Notes under the pieces: model-generated | Databases searched by the model: none | The model's input: only the letters and a program-made list of their open reading frames with translations | Told to the model about the DNA's origin: nothing | Position numbers and translations under genes: made by a program | In this document: piece after piece, positions 1-6,032 of the stretch | Layout of the letters: each line of letters opens with the position of its first letter | Position numbering within the stretch: the first letter of the stretch is position 1 | Source: Gammaproteobacteria bacterium | GTDB taxonomy: Bacteria > Pseudomonadota > Gammaproteobacteria > Methylococcales > Methylomonadaceae | Assembly (NCBI GenBank): GCA_024511045.1 | Contig: JANEMG010000146.1 | Location: 1 to 6,442 of the forward strand | Reading direction: 5' to 3' | Length of the DNA stretch: 6,442 nucleotides

Positions 1-195
1 AAATCATAATTTAGCAAAACAGTAGCACCAGAAAATGCCGTAAGCATTTGTTAATATGTGATATGTTTCTATTAGCCGGCTGTTTCTGGCTGCTAAATTT
101 TCAAGTGCGGAAAGTATAGAACTGATTTATCTGTTTTTGTCGGCATCCAACAACACCACCGCTCCCTGGGGCAGGGCAGGATGGATGACCGGCGT
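1..195. other. AT-rich non-coding region downstream of pilW
   Basis: No coding region with family character or a good ribosome binding site is visible on either strand. By hand count, 44 of the first 130 bases are G or C, clearly lower than the coding DNA beside it. A minus-strand ATG at 7-5 runs off the window edge, but no Shine-Dalgarno stands before it, so I do not call it. A short hairpin (CCCTG/CAGGG, 164-176) follows the pilW stop without a T-run, so it is not a convincing intrinsic terminator. In Pseudomonas-type genomes rodZ follows pilF closely. Nothing resembling a RodZ N-terminus is present here. Confidence 0.6.
113..143 (-). promoter_or_regulatory. Possible sigma-70 type promoter facing out of the window
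   Basis: On the minus strand a TATACT hexamer (118-113) differs from the consensus -10 TATAAT by one base. It is preceded by CCGACA (143-138), which shares the last four bases of the -35 consensus TTGACA. The spacer is 19 nt, longer than the ideal 17, which weakens the call. It lies in the AT-rich DNA after pilW and would drive a gene beyond position 1. This is a motif match only; AT-rich DNA gives such matches by chance. Confidence 0.25.
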
Positions 196-957
196 TTACC
201 GGGAAAGTTTCTGTACCTTTTGCGCCTGCTCGGAATTGGGAAATTTCTCCAGCAGCTGACGCCGGTAGGATTCGGCCAGCGACTGGTGCCCGAGGGCACG
301 CTCGATCTGCCAGCCATACCAGAGGATTTCCGCATTGTCCTTGGCCACACTTTGATAGCGCTGCAAAAAACCTCTGGCGGATCCGTAATTTCCCTTCTTG
401 TAGCTGAGCTTCAGCATTTCCAGAAGCGCCGCCGGATAGTCCGGGTTCAACTGCAACGCGCTGCGGAAATAGCGTTCTGCCTGCTGGATATTGCCCTGGC
501 GAATTTCACAGCGACCGGCATTGGTCAGGGCAAACCATTTGCGATTGTTCAATGGCCTGGCAATGGCTTTTTTCAGATAGGCCATGCCCTGTGCATAATC
601 GCCGCGCTTGCAGAGAAACGCGCCATAGTTGTTTTCCGCCTGGGGGTTGTCAGGCGCCAGATCCAGCGCCTCCTGGTAGTGTTCCGCGGCCTTGCCGGAC
701 ATTCCGATACTGTCGTAAAGGGCCGCCAAAGCATCGTGTGCTGCACTGTTGTCCGGATTCTTTTCCAGGGAATATTCCAGCTTCTCCAGCGCGATATCGA
801 CTTTCCCCAGCTGCAGATAGCGCACCCCCATCTGGTAATAGAGATCGGAAATTTCCTTATTGGATTTTCTGTCGGATGAACCGCTGGCACAGGCTCCCAG
901 GAAAATGACCAGCAACCCGGGCAAAACGATCCGCAACAATGATTTTTTACACAGCAT
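196..957 (-). CDS. pilW: Type IV pilus pilotin lipoprotein PilW/PilF, TPR protein
   Basis: Outer-membrane lipoprotein that in known relatives carries the secretin PilQ to the outer membrane and helps it assemble for type IV pilus extrusion. The 253-residue product matches the usual ~250 aa. It begins with a basic N-terminus, a hydrophobic stretch (about 9-20) and the lipobox LGAC, making Cys23 the lipidated residue. Residue +2 is Ala, with no Asp inner-membrane retention signal. Six tetratricopeptide repeats in register follow, starting near residues 37, 71, 105, 141, 175 and 209, with the typical Gly/Ala at position 8, Ala at 20 and Pro at 32 in most. The start is the ATG one base after the rlmN stop, preceded by a purine-rich GGGGGGAA (971-964). 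A longer frame to 1089 runs inside rlmN and would bury the signal peptide. The tight spacing implies co-translation with rlmN. In some genomes the gene is called pilF, a name also used for an unrelated ATPase. Confidence 0.93.
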   Translation of the reverse strand: MLCKKSLLRIVLPGLLVIFLGACASGSSDRKSNKEISDLYYQMGVRYLQLGKVDIALEKLEYSLEKNPDNSAAHDALAALYDSIGMSGKAAEHYQEALDLAPDNPQAENNYGAFLCKRGDYAQGMAYLKKAIARPLNNRKWFALTNAGRCEIRQGNIQQAERYFRSALQLNPDYPAALLEMLKLSYKKGNYGSARGFLQRYQSVAKDNAEILWYGWQIERALGHQSLAESYRRQLLEKFPNSEQAQKVQKLSR

Positions 958-958
958 G

Positions 959-2065
959 TCAAGTTCCCCCCTGTTTCTGCAGCCGCAGATGGCGGCGGCT
1001 TTTGTCGTGAACCTTTCCCACCAGCTGGCCGCAGGCCGCATCGATATCCTCACCGCGCGTCCTGCGTATGGTCGTGACCATGCCGGCATTGTGCAGCACC
1101 GTTCTGAAGCGCTCGATGACCGGCATCGGCGAGCAGCGGTATTCGGTACCCGGAAAGGGATTGAAGGGAATCAAATTGATCTTGCTGGGCACATCCCGCA
1201 ATAACCTGACCAGCACCCGGGCATCCGCGCCGGAATCATTGACCCCATCCAGCATGACGTATTCGAAGGTGATCTTGCGCCGCGGCGCGTCGGCGACATT
1301 GTCCCGGCAGGCCGCCAGCAGCTCCCTGAGTGGATATTTCTTGTTGATCGGCACCAGCACGTCGCGCAACTCGTCGTTGGCCGCATGCAGGGAGACCGCA
1401 AGGCTGACATCGCAAACTTCAGTGAGTCTGTACATAGCAGGCACGATGCCGGAGGTACTGACCGTGACCCGGCGCTTCGACAGCCCGTAGGCGAAATCGT
1501 CCAGCATCAGCTGCATCGCGGCAACGACGTTGTTGAAATTCAGCAGTGGCTCTCCCATGCCCATCATTACCACATTGGTGACTTTCGTTTGTTCGCCCAG
1601 CTCCCGTTGCGCAACCCGCAGCTGGCCGATGATTTCTGCGGTACTGAGGTTGCGGTTGAAACCCTGCCGGGCCGTGGAGCAGAAGCTGCAGGCCAGGGAA
1701 CAGCCCACCTGGGAAGACACGCACAGCGTACCGCGGTTGTCTTCCGGAATGAACACCGTTTCCACACGGTTGCCGCAACCCATCTGCAACAGCCATTTCC
1801 GGGTGCCATCGGCAGCCTGCTGGGCAACGACGATTTCCGGCACGGTGATGGTGCAATGCGCCTTCAGGTAGCCGCGCAATGCCTTGCTGAAATTACTCAT
1901 GCGGTCGAAGTCATCGACACCTGCCTGATGCATCCATTTCAGCAGCTGCGTGGCGCGAAAGGGTTTCTCCCCGATACCGAGAAAAAAATCCTCCAGGGAT
2001 TTTCTGTCGAAATCGAGAAGGTTGATCAAGGCTTGCTCAGCGGGTGCGGCTGCAGATTTCATCAT
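959..2065 (-). CDS. rlmN: Dual-specificity 23S rRNA/tRNA adenine-C2 methyltransferase (radical SAM)
   Basis: Radical SAM enzyme that methylates C2 of A2503 in 23S rRNA and of A37 in a subset of tRNAs, tuning translational fidelity. The 368-residue product is close to E. coli RlmN (384). The CX3CX2C cluster motif is Cys122, Cys126 and Cys129, which bind the 4Fe-4S cluster. Cys115, seven residues earlier, corresponds to E. coli Cys118. Cys345 in DIDAACGQL corresponds to the methyl-carrying Cys355. GMGEPL (169-174) is the SAM-binding segment. All catalytic residues are therefore present. The start is taken as the first ATG of an ATG-ATG pair (2065 or 2062). The nearest purine-rich box (AGGAA, 2089-2085) is 19 nt away, too far to be good, and the start lies inside the end of ndk, so translational coupling is likely. 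The frame stays open upstream to 2149, but that stretch is the basic-rich shadow of ndk. The exact start is the only doubt. Confidence 0.96.
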   Translation of the reverse strand: MMKSAAAPAEQALINLLDFDRKSLEDFFLGIGEKPFRATQLLKWMHQAGVDDFDRMSNFSKALRGYLKAHCTITVPEIVVAQQAADGTRKWLLQMGCGNRVETVFIPEDNRGTLCVSSQVGCSLACSFCSTARQGFNRNLSTAEIIGQLRVAQRELGEQTKVTNVVMMGMGEPLLNFNNVVAAMQLMLDDFAYGLSKRRVTVSTSGIVPAMYRLTEVCDVSLAVSLHAANDELRDVLVPINKKYPLRELLAACRDNVADAPRRKITFEYVMLDGVNDSGADARVLVRLLRDVPSKINLIPFNPFPGTEYRCSPMPVIERFRTVLHNAGMVTTIRRTRGEDIDAACGQLVGKVHDKSRRHLRLQKQGGT

Positions 2066-2468
2066 TCGTGAAAAAGAAAGCGATTTCCTGCGCCGCGGTT
2101 TCCGGAGCATCCGAACCATGTACGGCATTTTCATCGATGCTTTCGGCAAAATCAGCGCGAATGGTACCGGGTTCCGCTTCCGCCGGGTTGGTCGCGCCCA
2201 TCAGCTGGCGATTTTTGGCCACGGCATCTTCACCTTCCAGGACCTGCACCATGACCGGTCCGGAAATCATGAATTCCACCAGGTCCTGAAAAAAAGGCCG
2301 TTCCTTGTGCACGGCATAGAACCCCTCTGCCTGCTCCCTGCTCAGGTGCAGCATTTTCGCCGCAATGATTTGCAGACCGTTGTTTTCGAAACGACTGTAA
2401 ATCGCTCCGATGACATTTTTTGCCACTGCATCGGGTTTGATAATGGAAAAAGTACGCTCGACTGCCAT
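2037..2468 (-). CDS. ndk: Nucleoside diphosphate kinase
   Basis: Transfers the gamma phosphate of ATP to (d)NDPs through a phospho-histidine, balancing cytosolic (d)NTP pools. The product has 143 residues, the standard bacterial length, and is recognisable end to end. It has the N-terminal RTFSIIKPDAV with Lys11, the VLEGEDAV stretch (77-84), GATNP (91-95), and the active-site NAVHGSD with catalytic His117. The C-terminus ICSRTR corresponds to VCPRTR of E. coli Ndk. The chosen ATG has a good ribosome binding site GGGAG (2481-2477) at 8 nt spacing. A further in-frame ATG at 2483 overlaps that box and is unlikely to be used. The gene overlaps the start of rlmN by 29 nt. Upstream lies the repeat-rich gap after secF. 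Confidence 0.97.
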   Translation of the reverse strand: MAVERTFSIIKPDAVAKNVIGAIYSRFENNGLQIIAAKMLHLSREQAEGFYAVHKERPFFQDLVEFMISGPVMVQVLEGEDAVAKNRQLMGATNPAEAEPGTIRADFAESIDENAVHGSDAPETAAQEIAFFFTNDEICSRTR

Positions 2469-2525
2469 TGAAAAAGCTCCCATTCAGGTTGTATTGAAAA
2501 AAATAGTAACGACTCGGCCCCCTTA

Positions 2526-2613
2526 GGTAGACTGTTCCGGAAGACACCGTGAATACATCCCTGTAGGCTTGGCTTTGGCATCCCTGCCAAAGACACTTCC
2601 TCCACAGACCACC
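2526..2613. repeat. Branched inverted-repeat element with two GGGA-loop hairpins
   Basis: Minus-strand pairing worked out by hand. The outer stem is GGTGG (2613-2609) with CTACC (2530-2526, one G-T wobble). A T-T mismatch follows, then CTGT (2607-2604) with ACAG (2535-2532). Next comes a symmetric GGA/GGA internal loop (2603-2601 and 2538-2536), then GGAAG (2600-2596) with CTTCC (2543-2539). Enclosed are two hairpins: CTTTGGCA-GGGA-TGCCAAAG (2592-2573, 8 perfect pairs) and TACA-GGGA-TGTA (2565-2554, 4 pairs). Both display the same tetraloop within the shared octamer CAGGGATG. The layout suggests a dispersed extragenic palindromic element or a structured ndk leader RNA. It resembles, from memory only, intergenic repeats of other gammaproteobacteria. 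Only one copy is in the window, so repetition is not shown. Confidence 0.55.
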
Positions 2614-2639
2614 CATAGAGGCCTTTTTTACTATGGGTG
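2610..2639. repeat. Perfect 9-bp inverted repeat (hairpin)
   Basis: CACCCATAG (2610-2618) and CTATGGGTG (2631-2639) are perfect inverted copies around a 12-nt loop. The loop carries a six-T run on the plus strand. Because the T-run is inside the loop and not after the stem, this is not a normal terminator in either direction. The arm at 2610-2618 shares bases with the outer stem of the branched element at 2526-2613, so the two folds are mutually exclusive at their boundary. Confidence 0.6.
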
Positions 2640-2729
2640 AGTAGTTACAAAAAATATTCGTGGTTCAGCATTTGCCCAGGCATCACCTGGCATTCTGCGC
2701 TGGCAGGCATCCTTGCAAAAAACCTTGCC

Positions 2730-3653
2730 TCAGGGAAGATTGTCGATCTCCGAACCCTCTTTTTCCGGCAGCATCAGGTCTTCCTTGCTGATACCCAGAG
2801 CCAGTACGATCGGACTGGCCACAAAGATGGATGAATAGGTTCCGACGATCACCCCCACCAGCAGGGCGATGGCGAAATTGTGGATGATCTCGCCACCCAG
2901 CGTGGCCAGCGCCAGCAATACCAGAATCGTCGTCAGCGAGGTCATCAGGGTGCGGCTCAGGGTCTGGTTGAGGGAAGTGTTCATGATTTCCTCGGCCCGG
3001 CCCTTGCGCAGTTTCCGGAAATTTTCCCGGATCCGGTCGAAAACGACGATGGTGTCGTTCAGGGAATAGCCGATTACCGCCAGAACAGCCGCCAGCACCG
3101 TCAAATCGAATTCCATGCCGGTGATGGAGAAGAACCCCAGGGTGATGATCACGTCATGAAACAGGGCCGCCACCGACCCTAAGGAAAACTTGTATTCAAA
3201 GCGCCACGCCACATAGAGCAGTATGCCGAACATCGAATAGAGCATGGCCAGACCGCCATCCTCCGCCAGTTCATCAACCACCTGCGGTCCGACAAACTCG
3301 ACGCGCCGGATTTCCCCGGGGTTTTCAACATTACTGTTGACTGCGGCCAGAACTTCCGAGCTGAGTTGTGCATTGCTGATCCCGCTTTTGGGCTTGAGCC
3401 GGATCAGCACATCCCTGGCGGTACCAAAATGCTGTACCGTGGCATCACCGAAGCCCTTTTCTTCCAGTGCGCGGCGCAGTTCCGCCAGGTCCACGGGCTG
3501 CTGACAACCGATTTCGACCAGTGTCCCGCCGGTAAAATCGATGCCCAGCACCAGGCCTTTCACCGCCAGTGAAACGATCGAAACCAGCAGCAGCAGACCG
3601 GATAACAGCAAGGCGATTTTTCGCTTGCCCAGAAAATCAAAATTTTGTTTCAT
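2730..3653 (-). CDS. secF: Protein translocase subunit SecF
   Basis: Inner-membrane RND-family partner of SecD. The SecDF complex uses the proton gradient to help pull exported proteins through SecYEG on the periplasmic side. The 307-residue product is slightly shorter than E. coli SecF (323). Visible landmarks: first membrane helix about 13-31, periplasmic-entry motif GIDFTGG (37-43), VEFVGPQV (118-125), a helix about 135-150, ALFHDV (163-168), and the membrane motif IGYSLNDTIVVFDRIREN (194-211) with Asp200. Two more C-terminal helices lie about 239-252 and 258-287. The ATG at 3653 is chosen because GGAA (3664-3661) sits 7 nt before it. The alternative ATG two codons upstream (3659) leaves almost no space after that box. 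The gap to secD is 60 bp with no promoter visible, consistent with one operon. Confidence 0.96.
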   Translation of the reverse strand: MKQNFDFLGKRKIALLLSGLLLLVSIVSLAVKGLVLGIDFTGGTLVEIGCQQPVDLAELRRALEEKGFGDATVQHFGTARDVLIRLKPKSGISNAQLSSEVLAAVNSNVENPGEIRRVEFVGPQVVDELAEDGGLAMLYSMFGILLYVAWRFEYKFSLGSVAALFHDVIITLGFFSITGMEFDLTVLAAVLAVIGYSLNDTIVVFDRIRENFRKLRKGRAEEIMNTSLNQTLSRTLMTSLTTILVLLALATLGGEIIHNFAIALLVGVIVGTYSSIFVASPIVLALGISKEDLMLPEKEGSEIDNLP

Positions 3654-3713
3654 TATCATGTTCCATGAAAAATTACGCTCGACCGTGAATATCGCTGCAG
3701 CACCAGCGAGGCA

Positions 3714-5567
3714 TCAAATGGCCAGCTTTTCGACCCGTCGGCCGCCATAGATCCAGTTGATGACCATGCGCGACCCCAGGATGGCGGTAAACATCGAGGT
3801 GAGGATACCGATGGACAGCGTCACGGCAAATCCCTTGATCGGCCCGGTCCCGAATCCGAACAATACCAGGGCCACCAGCAGGGTGGTGATATTGGCATCG
3901 AAAATCGTCCCGAAGGCCTTTTCGTAGCCCGTGTAGATACTTGCCTGCGGTGAGTTGCCGTTCCTCAGTTCTTCCCGTATTCGCTCGAAAATCAGAACGT
4001 TGGCATCCACTGCCATACCCACGGTCAGGACGATACCGGCAATGCCCGGCAGGGTCAGGGTGGCCTGCAGCATGGACAGGATGGCAACGATGATGACCAG
4101 ATTGAAAACCAGCGCCATGTCTGCCACCAGGCCGAAGACCTTGTAGTAAAAGCCCATGAAAACCAGTACCAGCAGCAATCCCACAACGACCGAAATCATG
4201 CCCTTGTTGATATTGTCCTGTCCCAGGCTGGGGCCAACGGTGCGTTCCTCGACGATATCGACTGGCGCGGCCAGGGCACCGGCACGCAGCAGCAGCGCCA
4301 GATTTCGCGCTTCCTGGGTATTGTCCAGACCGGTGATCTGGAAGCGTTTGCTGAAGGTATCGCGAATGGTGGCGATATTGATGACTTCTTCGGCTTTTTG
4401 TTTTTTGCGCACCTTTTTGCCATTGACGATGCGGGTTTCGGTCTTGTGCTCGATGAACACCACGGCCATGGGTTTGCCAATATTTTTCCGGGTGGTCTTG
4501 CCCATTTTTTTCGCGCCGATGCCATTCAGTGTCACGAATACCGAAGCGGAACCGGAATTCTGGTCCAGCCCGGAAGAAGCATCGACGATTTGATCACCGG
4601 TCACGATGATGCGTCTTTTCAACAGGACCGGTGTACCGTCGCGCTCCCGATACAACCGGGAACCCGCCGGCACATGCCCCTGCACTGCCTGCTGGACATC
4701 ATGCTCGACATCCACCAGCCGGAATTCCAGCGTCGCGGTCGCCCCCAGAATCTCCTTGGCCCTGGCGGTGTCCTGCACGCCGGGCAGTTGCACGACGATG
4801 CGATTGTCACCCTGCTGCTGGATGACCGGTTCGGCGACGCCCAGTTCATTGACGCGGTTGCGCAGCGTGGTCATGTTCTGCGCCAAGGCAAATTTCCTGA
4901 TTTCCCGCTGCTCCGCCTGGGAAATCTGGACCAGCAATTCGCTGCTGTCCGTCCCTTCCGTCACCACCAGACCGCGGAATTCATCCTCGATGACCTGCCC
5001 GGCGGCAGCCCTGGCTTTTTCATCCCTGAGCTTCACCCGAATCGCCCCTTGCTCACCGACCACCCCCCGGTAGCGTATCTTGGCGGTGCGCAGGGCCGAA
5101 CGGATATCACTGATGTAGCGTTCCTGTGCCTGTTTGATGGCGGCGGCCATATCCACTTCCAGCAGGAAATGCACCCCACCGCGCAAATCCAGCCCCAGGT
5201 ACATCGGGCTGGCGCCCAGAGCATTCAGCCAGGACGGCGTTGCAGGCGCCAGATTGAGCGCAACCGTGTAACCGCTGCCCAATTCCTCCCTGAGCAGATC
5301 GGCTGCCTGCATTTGCGCCTCGGTACCGTCGAAGCGGATCAGGATGTTGTTTTTTTCGTCCCTGTCTATCGCCTTGGGCACCAGACCAGCGTTCTTCAAG
5401 GCATTTTCAATCCGGGTGAGTTGCGGCTGATCCAGGCGCGTGGACCGGCCTGGGGAGACCTGAACGGAAGGGTCGTCGCCATAGAGGTTGGGCAGCGCAT
5501 AGATTACGCCGACAAAAAAGACGAACAGGATAAGGAGGTTTTTCCAGAGTGGGAAACGGTTCTGCAT
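3714..5567 (-). CDS. secD: Protein translocase subunit SecD
   Basis: Large subunit of the SecDF complex that drives late steps of Sec export with proton motive force. The 617 residues match E. coli SecD (615). In order: first membrane helix about 10-29; the large periplasmic region with LGLDLRGG (124-131) opening the P1 domain and the NELGVAEPVIQQQG segment (240-253); then five membrane helices within 456-605. The membrane motif VGMAVDANVLIFERIREE (516-533) holds Asp521, corresponding to the proton-relay Asp519 of E. coli. A lysine-rich patch (about 376-392) sits in the periplasmic region, where many SecD proteins also carry an insertion. The start ATG has GGAA (5576-5573) 5 nt upstream and leads straight into the membrane helix. 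The frame extends open to 5750 but only through the end of yajC in another frame. No frameshift or missing motif is seen. Confidence 0.97.
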   Translation of the reverse strand: MQNRFPLWKNLLILFVFFVGVIYALPNLYGDDPSVQVSPGRSTRLDQPQLTRIENALKNAGLVPKAIDRDEKNNILIRFDGTEAQMQAADLLREELGSGYTVALNLAPATPSWLNALGASPMYLGLDLRGGVHFLLEVDMAAAIKQAQERYISDIRSALRTAKIRYRGVVGEQGAIRVKLRDEKARAAAGQVIEDEFRGLVVTEGTDSSELLVQISQAEQREIRKFALAQNMTTLRNRVNELGVAEPVIQQQGDNRIVVQLPGVQDTARAKEILGATATLEFRLVDVEHDVQQAVQGHVPAGSRLYRERDGTPVLLKRRIIVTGDQIVDASSGLDQNSGSASVFVTLNGIGAKKMGKTTRKNIGKPMAVVFIEHKTETRIVNGKKVRKKQKAEEVINIATIRDTFSKRFQITGLDNTQEARNLALLLRAGALAAPVDIVEERTVGPSLGQDNINKGMISVVVGLLLVLVFMGFYYKVFGLVADMALVFNLVIIVAILSMLQATLTLPGIAGIVLTVGMAVDANVLIFERIREELRNGNSPQASIYTGYEKAFGTIFDANITTLLVALVLFGFGTGPIKGFAVTLSIGILTSMFTAILGSRMVINWIYGGRRVEKLAI

Positions 5568-5634
5568 TTTGATTCCATCAGTGCATGCGATTAACGAATT
5601 GCTGTCGACAGCGCCCCGGCGCTTATGGCAGGAC
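5568..5634. repeat. yajC-secD spacer with two overlapping palindromes
   Basis: The 67-bp spacer contains a perfect 12-bp palindrome GCTGTCGACAGC (5601-5612). It overlaps a hairpin with arms AGCGC (5610-5614) and GCGCT (5619-5623) around a 4-nt loop. The two share three bases, so they cannot fully form together. No T-run follows on the minus strand, so this is not an intrinsic terminator. The secD ribosome binding site lies about 25 nt further on. A role in mRNA processing or differential expression within the operon is possible but unsupported. Confidence 0.4.
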
Positions 5635-5988
5635 TCAGGCTTTTGCTGATTTCTTGGCCTGTGTCTTGTAAGTCCCTTTCGGCATGACATTGGCGATGGC
5701 GTGCCGCTGCACTTGCAGGACGGTATTGTTGGCAACCTCGATCTGGACAAAATTTTCGTCGAGATCGACCACCTTGCCCAGCAATCCGCCAGTCGTAACC
5801 ACCTCTGAATTTCTGGTCAATGCTTCCAGCATTTTCTTGTGCTCTTTGGCACGCTTGGATTGAGGACGAATGAACAGGACGTAAAAGAACAGTAAAATGG
5901 CCAGAGGCAGAATCAGCCCCACCAATCCGGGACCTTGCGTGGCAGCCGGTGCGGCTTCGGCAAATGCATCAGAAATAAAAAAACTCAT
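5635..5988 (-). CDS. yajC: Sec translocon accessory protein YajC
   Basis: Small single-span inner-membrane protein that binds SecDF and the SecYEG holotranslocon; its loss is usually mild. The 117 residues match the family (E. coli 110). A short, Ala-rich N-terminus comes first, then one membrane helix (about 21-40). The family hallmark RPQ (41-43) sits at the cytosolic boundary, followed by a basic helix (KRAKEHKKM, 45-53). The conserved VVTTGGLLGKV (63-73) begins the small beta-rich cytosolic domain, and the tail is Lys/Ala-rich. The ATG is preceded by GGAAAA (5999-5994) at suitable distance. It follows tgt by 44 bp and precedes secD by 67 bp in the conserved tgt-yajC-secD-secF order. Confidence 0.96.
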   Translation of the reverse strand: MSFFISDAFAEAAPAATQGPGLVGLILPLAILLFFYVLFIRPQSKRAKEHKKMLEALTRNSEVVTTGGLLGKVVDLDENFVQIEVANNTVLQVQRHAIANVMPKGTYKTQAKKSAKA

Positions 5989-6032
5989 GGGTATTTTCCA
6001 GTCAAATTTAGGTAATTGAAATTAGCCGGCTA

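Larger units (their letters stand above)
2469..2729. other. secF-ndk intergenic region, rich in inverted repeats
   Basis: This 261-bp gap has no credible gene. Reading from secF toward ndk it holds a weak bulged hairpin (2692-2673), a 9-bp-arm hairpin (2639-2610), a branched inverted-repeat element (2613-2526) and the ndk ribosome binding site. No hairpin is followed directly by a T-run on the minus strand. A TTTTTT tract (2657-2652) starts only about 15 nt after the bulged hairpin, so a canonical intrinsic terminator for secDF is not visible. A TACTAT hexamer (2508-2503) upstream of ndk has no matching -35 box. A GTG-initiated plus-strand frame from 2637 runs into the secF coding region and has no ribosome binding site. 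Confidence 0.7.

Noticed and set aside
71..81. ATTAGCCGGCT shared by 71-81 and about 6021-6031
   Set aside because: An 11-base match is expected several times by chance in a window of this size.
127..198. In-frame open stretch of 22 codons after the pilW stop, as if pilW were shortened by a stop mutation
   Set aside because: PilW already has the usual length and ends at the normal point after the sixth TPR; a short open run to the next stop is expected by chance.
93..350. 85-codon minus-strand frame crossing the pilW end
   Set aside because: Mostly an out-of-frame shadow of pilW (Arg/Ser/Pro/Trp-rich), with no independent start signal.
181..879. 232-codon plus-strand frame opposite pilW
   Set aside because: Antisense shadow of a clear TPR lipoprotein gene; no ribosome binding site and no recognisable domain.
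1385..2071. 228-codon plus-strand frame opposite rlmN
   Set aside because: Antisense to an intact radical SAM gene; composition typical of a shadow frame.
2503..2531. Candidate ndk promoter with TACTAT as -10 box
   Set aside because: The hexamer at the expected -35 distance (TCTACC) does not resemble TTGACA; one weak hexamer is not enough.
2637..2834. 65-codon plus-strand frame beginning with GTG in the secF-ndk gap
   Set aside because: No ribosome binding site, begins in a hairpin arm, and most of it is antisense to the secF 3' end.
4398..5594. 398-codon open frame on the plus strand opposite secD
   Set aside because: It lies fully antisense to an intact, motif-complete secD. Its composition (rich in His, Gln, Gly, Asp, Pro) is what a reverse-strand shadow of this gene gives, and no family features are visible.
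5989..6032. TTGACT near the yajC start as a -35 box
   Set aside because: It lies only about 13 nt before the yajC ATG, leaving no room for a -10 box and leader.
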